NCBI GenBank assembly: GCA_013203015.1
Contig: JABMPO010000105.1
Span: 1 to 15,658, forward strand
DNA: 15,658 nucleotides
From: Fidelibacterota bacterium
GTDB taxonomy: Bacteria > Fidelibacterota > Marinisomatia > Marinisomatales > TCS56
Direction of reading: 5' to 3'
Below the pieces are notes generated by a model that saw nothing but the letters and a program-made list of their open reading frames with translations, ran no database searches and was not told the origin of the DNA. Below are positions 1 through 7,690 of the stretch, in pieces (within the stretch, counting starts at the first letter, position 1; the number at the start of each line of letters is the position of its first letter). The position numbers and the translations under genes are program-made.

Positions 1-2
1 GT

Positions 3-2804
3 GCCACAGTTGCCGAATCAATTTATCCGCATGTTACAAAGTTATATAACCACGAACCAGCGGAAAAAACCGATCTCGTATTTATTGATACCGATGATTT
101 TTCAAACGGCATTGCTTTTTATTATGATAATAAAATATATATCTGGGCTACTCCTGTCGATTTTAGTTTGCGAGGCAGTCACCGTTGGCTGCAGAATGTA
201 ATTACCCACGAATTCACTCATATTGTTTCATTGCAAGCTGCCATGAAAGCCGGTATTAAATTTCCCGCGGCATATTTACAGTATATGGGATATGAATCCG
301 AAAAACGTCCTGACGTTCTATACGGTTATCCAAATCGAATTGCCAGTTATCCAATTCCCGGGACAGTGGTACCGCCCTGGTTTGCGGAAGGAACGGCCCA
401 GTATATGTATGAAAATGCTAATTGGGATTTGTGGGATACTCACCGTGATATGATTCTCCGGGATCGCGTTTTGAGCGATCAACTGCTCAGCTTTAACCAG
501 ATGAATACATTTGGCAAAAAGGGTGTTGGCAACGAATCGATCTACAATTCCGGGTATGCACTCACAAAATATATAGCCAGGAAATATGGTCCGGAGAAAT
601 TGGGTGAACTGATGTCGGAATTGAAAAATCCGTTGCAATTTTCAATTAATCGCGCCATCTATAATGTTATCGGTATTTCCGGCCAGGAACTATTTCAGGA
701 TTTTAAGCAAGTATTGGTGAATCGCTATTCTCTGCTTACTGAATCCGTCAGAGAAAACCTGAACGAAGGTGAAATTATTTGCGGTGAGGGAAGTGCTAAT
801 CTGTTTCCGGTATGGAATCCAACCGGCGATAAATTCGTTTACATATCCAATAAAGGCAATGATTATCAATCTCAGACAAATTTATATTTAAAAGATTTTA
901 CCGATGATTCTGACATTAAAATCAGCAGTTCAGTAAAACATGCTGCTACCTGGAATAGTAACAGTGAAGTAATTTATTATAATAAGCGTAGCAAGCTTCC
1001 AAATAGATATGGGTCGAGTTATTTTGATATTTATGAATATAATCTCGTCACTGAAACCGAGTCCCGATTAACTAAAGATACACGCGCTTATTCTCCAGTA
1101 TTTGTTGATGCAGATAGTGCGATCGCCTATATATCATCTTATGACGGCAACCAGAATATTTATTTACTCCAATTAAAAGATCGGTCAATCGAAAAACTGA
1201 CTGATTTCCAAGATCGTAGGTCGGTGCACGGCTTATTTTATGACCATGCTGGCAAGCGCTTGATTTTTGATTATTCTGTCAATCATTTTCGTGATCTGGC
1301 TTTTCTCGATTTGGCAGACTCAACAATCGGTGATTTTATGGCTGACCCGCGCTGGGATGAACGTGACGCCGTAATATCGGCAAACGGTACAATTATTTAT
1401 TCAGATGACCGGAGTGGTATTTATAACCTTTATTTAATTGATGAAAAGAAGGATCAGCAAGGCTATATAACTAATGTTTTAGGTGGCGCATTTCTCCCCA
1501 GTGTCTCGACTGATGGTAAAGTATTATATACCATCTATAGTGAGCAGGGCTACAAAATAGCCCTGATTGATTCTGTGGTTTTCACGGATCTCGGAGTTGT
1601 CGGTTATAGCCCGGAGTTTTATCAACGCAACGAATCATTGACCGAACCGATTATGGAGTTAAATACTACTCCCGCTGTGCCCTACGTAGATAATTTTACA
1701 TCCATGTTCATTTTACCCAAATTGATGTGGGAGTACAACACGTTTAAACCAGGATTTTATTTTTATTCAATTGAGGTTCTGGAACGTCTTTCAGTTTTTG
1801 GTCAGGCCTCAGTGAATCGCGTTGCTGACCTGGATTTAATGCTGCTATTTGAATTCAGTAAACTTTATCCAACCATCTATACTGAAATATTTTTCTTAAC
1901 GCGTAATAAATATGAAGAAGGTCACTATTCAGTAATACCGGTAAATGATAATTTACGATTCCAGCTCACCCTATTTCGCGGGGGGGTAAGATTCCCAATG
2001 CTTGGATTTAATGCAATTGATATTTTTCTAACCTGGCAGAGATATCGTGCCTATGTTAAGCAGGAAGTTCCATCGGATGGCTTGGAAGTTGGTGTTGCCT
2101 ATGATTATTATCGTGGAAATTATCTTGGTTTTACCTGGAGTGGTGACCTTTTAAAACGGCGTGCGGATAGTAATATTAATCCTTCCAAGGGTTTCACCTA
2201 TAATCTTACTGTCACCCTTGAGAAAAATAAATTTATCAATGGATTGAATCTCTCTGATGCTGGGACTCTGGTTGAGGAATTCAAAAATAATGATTTAATG
2301 CGGATCGAATTTGATACCGACTATCATTTGGAACTACCTCACACCCGTCGCTGGACGTTGTCATTTGAGGCTATGGGCGGTTGGTTGTCAAATACTGAAG
2401 CTGATTCTTTTTTCAATTTTTTTGGTGGTGGACTTCCAGGTATCCAGGGTTATTCTTTTTATAGCATCGAAGGAAATCGTTCGGCAATTGGAGAAGTTGT
2501 TTTACGAATACCATTTATATATTTACGTAATTATCCCATCCTGTGGTATAATCTGAATAATGCCGCTTTTGCAGTTGTTACTCAGTTTGGTGATTCTTGG
2601 AGCGGTGAATTAGCTAATTTCAACCTAAAAAAATCGATCGGACTGCAAATTAGGTTCGACGGATTTTCATTTTATAACTATCCGACCTCAATTGGTTTAG
2701 AAGTTCACTATGGTTTGGATAAATTTGACCGTGATGTTCAGGGAAATAAATATCATTATGGAAAGGAGCCGCGTTATTATGCCAGTATTTTATTCGGGTT
2801 TTAG
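3..2804 (+). CDS. Partial zinc metallopeptidase / TolB-like beta-propeller / Omp85-like barrel fusion protein
   Basis: The reading frame is open to the left edge, so the N-terminus and any signal peptide are missing; 933 residues are visible (numbered from base 3). Residues 69-73 are HEFTH (207-221), a gluzincin HExxH zinc motif. WFAEGTAQY follows, with the probable third zinc ligand Glu129 (387-389), as in peptidase MA-like domains. Residues about 256-525 hold repeated beta-propeller blades (PD40/WD40-like, for example FPVWNPTGDKFVYIS and FLPSVSTDGKVLYT). Residues about 560-933 are rich in alternating aromatic strands, carry a GGGLPGIQGY segment like the Omp85/BamA barrel motif, and end in Phe, as outer-membrane barrels do. 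Likely an outer-membrane protein with a soluble zinc peptidase. Substrate and whether it cleaves anything are unknown. An apparent TTG start at 168 is rejected because the coding sequence upstream is part of the same domain. The stop overlaps the next gene by 26 bases. Confidence 0.85.
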   Translation, partial: ATVAESIYPHVTKLYNHEPAEKTDLVFIDTDDFSNGIAFYYDNKIYIWATPVDFSLRGSHRWLQNVITHEFTHIVSLQAAMKAGIKFPAAYLQYMGYESEKRPDVLYGYPNRIASYPIPGTVVPPWFAEGTAQYMYENANWDLWDTHRDMILRDRVLSDQLLSFNQMNTFGKKGVGNESIYNSGYALTKYIARKYGPEKLGELMSELKNPLQFSINRAIYNVIGISGQELFQDFKQVLVNRYSLLTESVRENLNEGEIICGEGSANLFPVWNPTGDKFVYISNKGNDYQSQTNLYLKDFTDDSDIKISSSVKHAATWNSNSEVIYYNKRSKLPNRYGSSYFDIYEYNLVTETESRLTKDTRAYSPVFVDADSAIAYISSYDGNQNIYLLQLKDRSIEKLTDFQDRRSVHGLFYDHAGKRLIFDYSVNHFRDLAFLDLADSTIGDFMADPRWDERDAVISANGTIIYSDDRSGIYNLYLIDEKKDQQGYITNVLGGAFLPSVSTDGKVLYTIYSEQGYKIALIDSVVFTDLGVVGYSPEFYQRNESLTEPIMELNTTPAVPYVDNFTSMFILPKLMWEYNTFKPGFYFYSIEVLERLSVFGQASVNRVADLDLMLLFEFSKLYPTIYTEIFFLTRNKYEEGHYSVIPVNDNLRFQLTLFRGGVRFPMLGFNAIDIFLTWQRYRAYVKQEVPSDGLEVGVAYDYYRGNYLGFTWSGDLLKRRADSNINPSKGFTYNLTVTLEKNKFINGLNLSDAGTLVEEFKNNDLMRIEFDTDYHLELPHTRRWTLSFEAMGGWLSNTEADSFFNFFGGGLPGIQGYSFYSIEGNRSAIGEVVLRIPFIYLRNYPILWYNLNNAAFAVVTQFGDSWSGELANFNLKKSIGLQIRFDGFSFYNYPTSIGLEVHYGLDKFDRDVQGNKYHYGKEPRYYASILFGF
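2762..2768 (+). promoter_or_regulatory. Ribosome binding site fixing the DUF5683 gene start
   Basis: AAAGGAG lies 10 bases before the ATG at 2779, inside the end of the upstream coding sequence. It favours this start over the in-frame ATG at 2710, which would put a non-hydrophobic stretch before the signal-like segment. Confidence 0.65.
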
Positions 2805-3714
2805 AAAAATAGCTACATTGGTAATTTTCCTGTTAGGAAATTTCTTATTAGCTGATGGATTATTTCATTATGACGAGCGTTTCACGTCAGCTATACATGC
2901 CAATTTCATGCAAACCTTTAACAGTCAGGATGTCGCAGATGATAATGCTGAACAAGCTCCTGAAGAAATAATATCTTTTCCGGCACGTCCTATGCTGATG
3001 TCCTTGTTGTTACCTGGGTTGGGTCAGTTTTATAACAAAGCGCCCTGGTGGAAAACCACTCTCTTTGCCGGAATTGAAGTAGCTGGGTTTGTCGGGTGGT
3101 GGTCATTGAACAAAAAAGCGGATGATATTCAATTGGAATATGAAGAATTTGCTAACGTGCATTGGTCCGTAAAAGATTGGGTAGCCAACAGCTCAGCAAT
3201 GAATGAATATCTATTTGACAGTGACACTTCCTATAGTGTCTATACTTCAACACACGCGATAATGCTGATGGATTCCAGTGGAAACTTTATGTCCTCGGCT
3301 GTGTTGACAAACATTGGATATGATCCTTTCATCCATCCTGTACGAGATCGGGATTTTTTCGAAAATATAGGAAAATATGATCAATTCGTAGGTGGTTGGG
3401 ACGATGCTTATATTAATGGAGTTGCTAATTGGATTGAAACCGAGAAACAAGTCGGTGATAGCACAGAGATAATTTTGATGACGGATAACAAAAGTGAGTA
3501 TCTTGATCTTCGCAATGAAAATAATGATCTGTTGAAAATAGCCGGTTATGCCACAACGGTTATTATGTTTAACCATGTTCTCAGCGCTATTGAAGCAGTA
3601 TATTCAGCCCAATCTAACGCCAGAAAACGTAGTACGGACGCAAATGTCGGATTACTTTTTGATCGACGCTCTAATTATGGAATTGGCGGCATCGAAATAT
3701 CAGTCAGATTTTAA
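2779..3714 (+). CDS. DUF5683-type membrane protein with signal-like N-terminus
   Basis: The predicted product is 311 residues. Residues about 10-26 form a hydrophobic signal or anchor segment (IATLVIFLLGNFLLADG). After a variable acidic linker, residues 68-110 contain PARPMLMSLLLPGLGQFYN and a hydrophobic helix. A proline-rich start followed by PGLGQFYN is the hallmark I associate with DUF5683, a family of unknown function in Gram-negative envelopes. A further hydrophobic stretch near the C-terminus (about 248-275) is probably a membrane segment, and the final IGGIEISVRF looks like a beta-strand. The start at 2779 was chosen from the ribosome binding site at 2762-2768 and the signal segment. 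The gene overlaps the peptidase/barrel gene by 26 bases, so the two are probably translated together. No function can be given beyond an envelope location. Family assignment is from motif memory, without a search. Confidence 0.75.
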   Translation: MPVFYSGFRKIATLVIFLLGNFLLADGLFHYDERFTSAIHANFMQTFNSQDVADDNAEQAPEEIISFPARPMLMSLLLPGLGQFYNKAPWWKTTLFAGIEVAGFVGWWSLNKKADDIQLEYEEFANVHWSVKDWVANSSAMNEYLFDSDTSYSVYTSTHAIMLMDSSGNFMSSAVLTNIGYDPFIHPVRDRDFFENIGKYDQFVGGWDDAYINGVANWIETEKQVGDSTEIILMTDNKSEYLDLRNENNDLLKIAGYATTVIMFNHVLSAIEAVYSAQSNARKRSTDANVGLLFDRRSNYGIGGIEISVRF

Positions 3715-3743
3715 AAATAACTTCCCCTAAACTGGATTCTTTA

Positions 3744-4544
3744 ATGCTTATTAATCATATTGCTCAAACAGGCAAAAAGTCGATTTTAATATTTTTATTG
3801 ATAATATATACGTTATTGAATTTTCAATGCGCCTCCAATAAACCTGATCCGGGAAATCTTGATGGCAAGGATAATTATAAAAAAGGGATGACGCTAATAG
3901 CGAAGAAAAAATATTTGCGCGCTCAGGAAGAACTGAACCAGGCGGTAATCGCCGGTTCCCACACCGAATGGGGTGATACTGCTGCCTTTTATCTGGCCGA
4001 ATCCTATTATCTGAACAAGGAATATTTACTGGCACTTTCCGAATATCAAAGAATAATCCGGCGTATGCCTTTTACTACCTTTCTGGAACAAATCCGTTAT
4101 CGTGTCTGTGAATGCTATATTGCCGAATCTCCCAAATATTTTAACGACCAGACTTACACCTATAAGGCCATTGAAGAAATCCAGGAGTTTCTGGATGATT
4201 TTCCTGATTCCGAATTCCGATCGGATGCTTTGATTGCCAATCGTGATTTGCGTGATAAACTGGGTCGCAAAGCCTATGAAACCGGAATTCTCTATATTAA
4301 AATGGATGAGCCGGAACCAGCTATCAGTGCTTTCCTGGAAGTAACTTCCAAATATTACGATACCAAATATTTTGAATTGTCGCTTCAGGAAATTGTGCAT
4401 GCGCATTGTATCGATCTTAATATCGAAAAAGCCCAGGAATATCTTGAGACCAATAGAGCACTGATTAAAACAGAATCTGTATTTAATCAGGCAGCTAAAT
4501 ATATAGCCGATGCCAAAAAAACAATGGAAAAACGGTCGAAATGA
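3744..4544 (+). CDS. bamD: BamD-like TPR lipoprotein (outer-membrane protein assembly)
   Basis: The product is 266 residues, close to the usual length of BamD (about 245). A lipoprotein signal runs through residues 1-29: a GKK n-region, the hydrophobic ILIFLLIIYTLLNF, and Cys29. The residues before Cys29 (LNFQ) are a poor match to the classical lipobox. The mature part is helical TPR repeats, for example AAFYLAESYYLNKEYLLALSEY (88-107 region), and a later segment with FPDSEF...LRDKLGRKAYETGILYIK resembles the BamD core. BamD sits on the inner face of the outer membrane and feeds barrel proteins to BamA. A barrel protein lies two genes upstream. No clear Shine-Dalgarno sequence precedes the ATG. 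It could instead be a generic TPR lipoprotein, but the spacing of the repeats favours BamD. Confidence 0.75.
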   Translation: MLINHIAQTGKKSILIFLLIIYTLLNFQCASNKPDPGNLDGKDNYKKGMTLIAKKKYLRAQEELNQAVIAGSHTEWGDTAAFYLAESYYLNKEYLLALSEYQRIIRRMPFTTFLEQIRYRVCECYIAESPKYFNDQTYTYKAIEEIQEFLDDFPDSEFRSDALIANRDLRDKLGRKAYETGILYIKMDEPEPAISAFLEVTSKYYDTKYFELSLQEIVHAHCIDLNIEKAQEYLETNRALIKTESVFNQAAKYIADAKKTMEKRSK

Positions 4545-5128
4545 AACTTTGCTTGTTTGGTGGAACTTTCGATCCACCGCATATCGGACATCTTCTGATT
4601 GCCCAAACGATATTTGAAGCAGAGCACTTTGACAAGATAATTTTTATTCCTGCGTACCGTCCACCTCATAAAAACTTTAAAAAGCTATCTAATATTGAGC
4701 ATCGTCTTAAAATGCTCGAACTAGCAGTTGCCGAAAACCCGCATTTTAGCATTTCTGATATCGAAATTCGTCGTCAAGGAATTAATTATTCGATTGATAC
4801 CGTACGTGAATTGCAGGTGGAGTATAAGTTAAGCAGTAATGACATTTATTTTCTGATTGGCAGTGATACGCTAGGCGGTATTGTCGATTGGAAAAAACCT
4901 CGCGAGTTGGTCCGTGAGTGTCGCGTGATTGTAGCGATCCGGCCCGGGTTTCGCCCCAGTGATATCCCACCCTGGTTGCTTGAAAGTATTCGATTTGCCA
5001 ATATTCCCCGGTTTGAAATTTCTTCAACTGTGATCAGAAATCGTTGGAAGGGAGATAAGACAATTCGCTATATGGTGACCCAGCAGGTGTGGGAATATAT
5101 CAATAAGCACAATCTATATAGTATATGA
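4541..5128 (+). CDS. nadD: Nicotinate-nucleotide adenylyltransferase
   Basis: NadD transfers AMP from ATP to nicotinate mononucleotide, making deamido-NAD in cytoplasmic NAD synthesis. The 195-residue product is normal for the family. GGTFDPPHIGHL near the N-terminus is the nucleotidyltransferase phosphate-binding motif (GxFxPxHxGH). It is followed by IPAYRPPHK, the NadD substrate-loop signature, then LIGSDTLGGIVDWKKP in the middle and ISSTVIRNRW at the C-terminal end, matching the family SSTxIR motif. The ATG overlaps the stop of the BamD-like gene by 4 bases (ATGA), so translation is probably coupled. CoaD, a relative of the same fold, is encoded at 12221 but differs in its motifs. No defect is visible. 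Confidence 0.95.
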   Translation: MKLCLFGGTFDPPHIGHLLIAQTIFEAEHFDKIIFIPAYRPPHKNFKKLSNIEHRLKMLELAVAENPHFSISDIEIRRQGINYSIDTVRELQVEYKLSSNDIYFLIGSDTLGGIVDWKKPRELVRECRVIVAIRPGFRPSDIPPWLLESIRFANIPRFEISSTVIRNRWKGDKTIRYMVTQQVWEYINKHNLYSI

Positions 5129-6048
5129 TAACCAGCATCATATTTCTGCTAATTGGTGGCTTTTTCCTGTATCTTGGAGCAGAATGGATGGTGCGCGGCG
5201 GGAGTACCCTGGCTGGCAGGATGGGAATATCTCCGCTGGTTGTGGGACTTACCGTGGTAGCTTTTGGTACATCCCTGCCGGAATTGATGGTGAGCCTGGT
5301 TGCTACTATAAATAACCGGGAATCAATCGCAATTGGTAATGTTATCGGATCTAATATTGCCAATGTTGGGTTAGTGCTGGGATTAAGTTCGTTTATTTTT
5401 CCAATTACGGTGCATTACCGAGCCGTAGCAAGGGAATTATGGATTTACCTGGGGGTTGCCCTAGTTTTTTTCTGCTTTTGTCTAAACGGTATGATTACCA
5501 GGTGGGAGGGAGTTATCCTGTTATCGGGAATACTGGCCTATACCTGGATGCATATCAAACGCCCGCCGGAAGATCTGGAAAAACCGCAACAGACCACTAT
5601 TACTATATCTCGCAGCATTTTGTTGCTATTACTTGGTATTGCAGGATTAACCTTGGGTGCGGATTTCTTTGTGGATGGTGCAGTTGATCTGGCCACTCTG
5701 TTGGGAATTTCGGAAGTGGTTATCGGAATGACAATTGTTGCATTGGGCACCTCACTACCAGAACTTGCAACCTCCGTAGTCGCTGCTTTCCGCAAAGAAA
5801 GTGGAATCTCAATTGGTAATATTATCGGATCAAATCTATTCAATATTCTATCGGTTATTGGGGTGGTCTCAATAATCCAGCCGCTGGAATTTGATGTAAG
5901 CATCAATTTAATTGAACTACCTCTGATGCTGGTTTTCGGAATCGTATTATTTCCCATTGCAAAAATGAGACAGCCGATTCCGCGTCTATCAGCAATCATT
6001 CTCTTAAGCGGCTATGTTAGTGCCATGATATGGATATTTAACCGATAA
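5125..6048 (+). CDS. Calcium/sodium antiporter, CaCA family (YrbG-like)
   Basis: The 307-residue protein is almost entirely hydrophobic, consistent with about ten transmembrane helices in the inner membrane. It contains the two inverted alpha-repeats of the CaCA superfamily. The first has VAFGTSLPELMVS followed by AIGNVIGSNIAN; the second has VALGTSLPELATS followed by SIGNIIGSNLFN. The acidic residues in the GTSLPE motifs bind the cation. Length and two-repeat layout match YrbG-type K+-independent exchangers, which move Ca2+ outward against Na+ or H+; the true ion pair is not readable from sequence. The start overlaps nadD by 4 bases and has no Shine-Dalgarno sequence, so it probably depends on coupling to nadD. 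No functional tie between NAD synthesis and ion exchange is implied. Confidence 0.92.
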   Translation: MITSIIFLLIGGFFLYLGAEWMVRGGSTLAGRMGISPLVVGLTVVAFGTSLPELMVSLVATINNRESIAIGNVIGSNIANVGLVLGLSSFIFPITVHYRAVARELWIYLGVALVFFCFCLNGMITRWEGVILLSGILAYTWMHIKRPPEDLEKPQQTTITISRSILLLLLGIAGLTLGADFFVDGAVDLATLLGISEVVIGMTIVALGTSLPELATSVVAAFRKESGISIGNIIGSNLFNILSVIGVVSIIQPLEFDVSINLIELPLMLVFGIVLFPIAKMRQPIPRLSAIILLSGYVSAMIWIFNR

Positions 6049-6110
6049 GCGGTTTAGCAGTATATTCATACCTAAATATCTTACAATCCGGATAATTAAG
6101 ACCCTCATAA

Positions 6111-6761
6111 ATGATCGCATTAGAAAACGTTTCTTATTCCTATAAAAAATGGGTGGGCGTTACCGATGTCAATTTAAAGATTGAACGGGGTGAGTTCACT
6201 TACATAATCGGACCAACCGGATCGGGAAAAACAACCTTAATGCGCCTGATTTATATGGATCTTTTTCCGGAGAAGGGTCGGGTTCTGATTAACGGATTTG
6301 ATACAAATCGCCTAAAAAATCGTCATATTCCTCGAATTCGAAAAAATATAGGAATGATATTCCAAAGTTATAATTTGTTATCCGACCGAGATCTTTTTCA
6401 AAATGTCGCATTGCCGCTACATGTTTTGGGGATGAAAAGAAGTGAGATTAAAGAAATTGTTTCGGAAATGTTGAATGAAGTTGGATTATATGGTAAAGAG
6501 GACCATTATCCCGAAGAATTGTCAGGTGGAGAACAGCAGCGGGCTTGCGTCGCCAGAGCTTTGGTAAAACAACCTGAAATTATCCTGGCCGATGAACCTA
6601 CGGGTAATCTTGACCCGATCACGGCTTATGATTTATTGGAATTGCTTGATACAATCAATGGTGAAGGTACAGCAGTATTCATGGCCTCCCATAATTATAC
6701 CTTAATCCGCGATCGGGGACACCGTATGGTGCAGATTCAGGAAGGGAAACTACGGGCGTAA
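6111..6761 (+). CDS. ftsE: Cell division ATP-binding protein FtsE
   Basis: This is the 216-residue ATPase of the FtsEX complex, which in other bacteria controls peptidoglycan hydrolases at the septum. Visible ABC motifs in order: Walker A GPTGSGKT (34-41), Q-loop in IFQSYNLL (83-90), signature LSGGEQQR (137-144), Walker B IILADEP (157-163), and the H-loop His194. The length is typical of FtsE, and the ftsX partner follows directly, which separates it from other LolD/MacB-like ATPases. The 62-base gap upstream contains no promoter I can defend, although TACAAT at 6082-6087 might act as a -10 box. There is no strong Shine-Dalgarno sequence before the ATG. Confidence 0.93.
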   Translation: MIALENVSYSYKKWVGVTDVNLKIERGEFTYIIGPTGSGKTTLMRLIYMDLFPEKGRVLINGFDTNRLKNRHIPRIRKNIGMIFQSYNLLSDRDLFQNVALPLHVLGMKRSEIKEIVSEMLNEVGLYGKEDHYPEELSGGEQQRACVARALVKQPEIILADEPTGNLDPITAYDLLELLDTINGEGTAVFMASHNYTLIRDRGHRMVQIQEGKLRA

Positions 6762-7633
6762 TGGACAAGTTTTTATTTCTTGTGGGAGAAGGATTTAAAA
6801 ATATGTGGCGCTTTAAGCTCACCACACTCACGTCAGTATTTTCAATTTTTATGACGTTGTATCTTATTGGTTTGTTATTCACGATCGGCGAAAATTCTCA
6901 AAAACTTATTATTTATTTGCGGTCCAAATACAAAATAGAGGTTTTTTTCAAGCAAGAAGTGACGGATCAACAAGCCCGTCAATTGACTGAACAAATTCAA
7001 AAAATACCAGGAGTGAGATCTGCTACAGCAATCGTTAGAGCTAATGCGGCCCAGATTTTCAAACGCCAATTTGGCGAGGATATCCTGACAATTCTGGATG
7101 CCAATCCCTTGCCGGCTAGCTGTGTGGTCAATATCAGCAGGACGCAGAATACGGCAGTCGATATCAGTCCAATTATCGATAGTATCAGACAAATTGATGG
7201 GGTTGATGAAATCAATTTCCAGGGACGACTTATTAATCGTATCGAAAAATATTATGATTTATTATTTAAGGCAATAGTCGGTGCTGCAGTAATAGTATTA
7301 CTCGTAACAGTATCAATTATATCAAATACAATAAAACTAACTGTATACGTTCGTGCTGATTTGGTAAAAGCTTTGAAATTAGTCGGCGCTAGTAATATGT
7401 TTATCAAATTTCCATTCATTATCGATGGTGTATTGCAAGGTCTAATGGGCTCGGTTTTAGCCAGTGCGGCATTATATGGAACAATCACTGCAGGGAATCA
7501 TTTGATTGCCAACATGACCAATCGTATAAGAATTTCCAGTGATATATATACAATCAGTTTTTGGCTGATTTCAGTCGCCGTATTAATCGGGATGATCGGT
7601 GCCAGCAGGGCTTCGGCCAAAATGCTGAAATAA
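6761..7633 (+). CDS. ftsX: Cell division membrane protein FtsX
   Basis: The 290-residue permease-like partner of FtsE. Four transmembrane segments can be read: about 22-43, 168-190, 217-245 and 263-285. Between the first two is a periplasmic domain of about 120 residues, which in the family binds hydrolase activators such as EnvC. The N-terminal GFKNMWRFKLTTLTSVFSI is typical of FtsX, as is the C-terminal cluster ALKLVGASNMFIKFPF before the third helix. The ATG shares one base with the ftsE stop (TAATG), and AGGAAGGG at 6739-6746 may serve as a distant ribosome binding site. Neither an envC-like activator nor other division genes are in the window. Residues read as normal throughout. Confidence 0.92.
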   Translation: MDKFLFLVGEGFKNMWRFKLTTLTSVFSIFMTLYLIGLLFTIGENSQKLIIYLRSKYKIEVFFKQEVTDQQARQLTEQIQKIPGVRSATAIVRANAAQIFKRQFGEDILTILDANPLPASCVVNISRTQNTAVDISPIIDSIRQIDGVDEINFQGRLINRIEKYYDLLFKAIVGAAVIVLLVTVSIISNTIKLTVYVRADLVKALKLVGASNMFIKFPFIIDGVLQGLMGSVLASAALYGTITAGNHLIANMTNRIRISSDIYTISFWLISVAVLIGMIGASRASAKMLK

Positions 7634-7652
7634 ATCATCGCTTTAATTGATG

Positions 7653-7690
7653 TTGACAGACTTTTTTTTATATTCTTAATATTAATGTTA
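7653..7690 (+). promoter_or_regulatory. Sigma70-type promoter for hrcA, near-leaderless
   Basis: TTGACA at 7653-7658 and TAATAT at 7677-7682 are separated by 18 bases, of which 7662-7669 is a run of eight T. A start point about 7 bases beyond the -10 box would fall at 7689-7690, on the hrcA ATG itself, so the transcript may lack a leader. No ribosome binding site lies before that ATG. No CIRCE inverted repeat (TTAGCACTC-N9-GAGTGCTAA) is present here. Confidence 0.6.

Noticed and set aside
1..201. Reading frame opening at the left edge with ATG/GTG start
   Set aside because: It is a shadow of the longer frame, which has the HEFTH peptidase motif and is open from base 3.
2710..2781. Longer start for the DUF5683 gene at ATG 2710
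   Set aside because: It puts 23 polar residues ahead of the signal segment and lies deep in the upstream gene; the ATG at 2779 has AAAGGAG 10 bases before it.
168..2804. TTG at 168 as the true start of the fusion protein
   Set aside because: Upstream in-frame residues (for example YPHVTKLYNHEPAEKTDLVF) read as a folded part of the same peptidase, and no ribosome binding site precedes 168.
4026..4577. 183-codon frame on the minus strand
   Set aside because: It runs across the BamD-like gene and into nadD, with no coding motif and implausible composition; it is a shadow.
5538..5999. 153-codon minus-strand frame
   Set aside because: It is antisense to the antiporter, whose two GTSLPE repeats are certain; no motif of its own.
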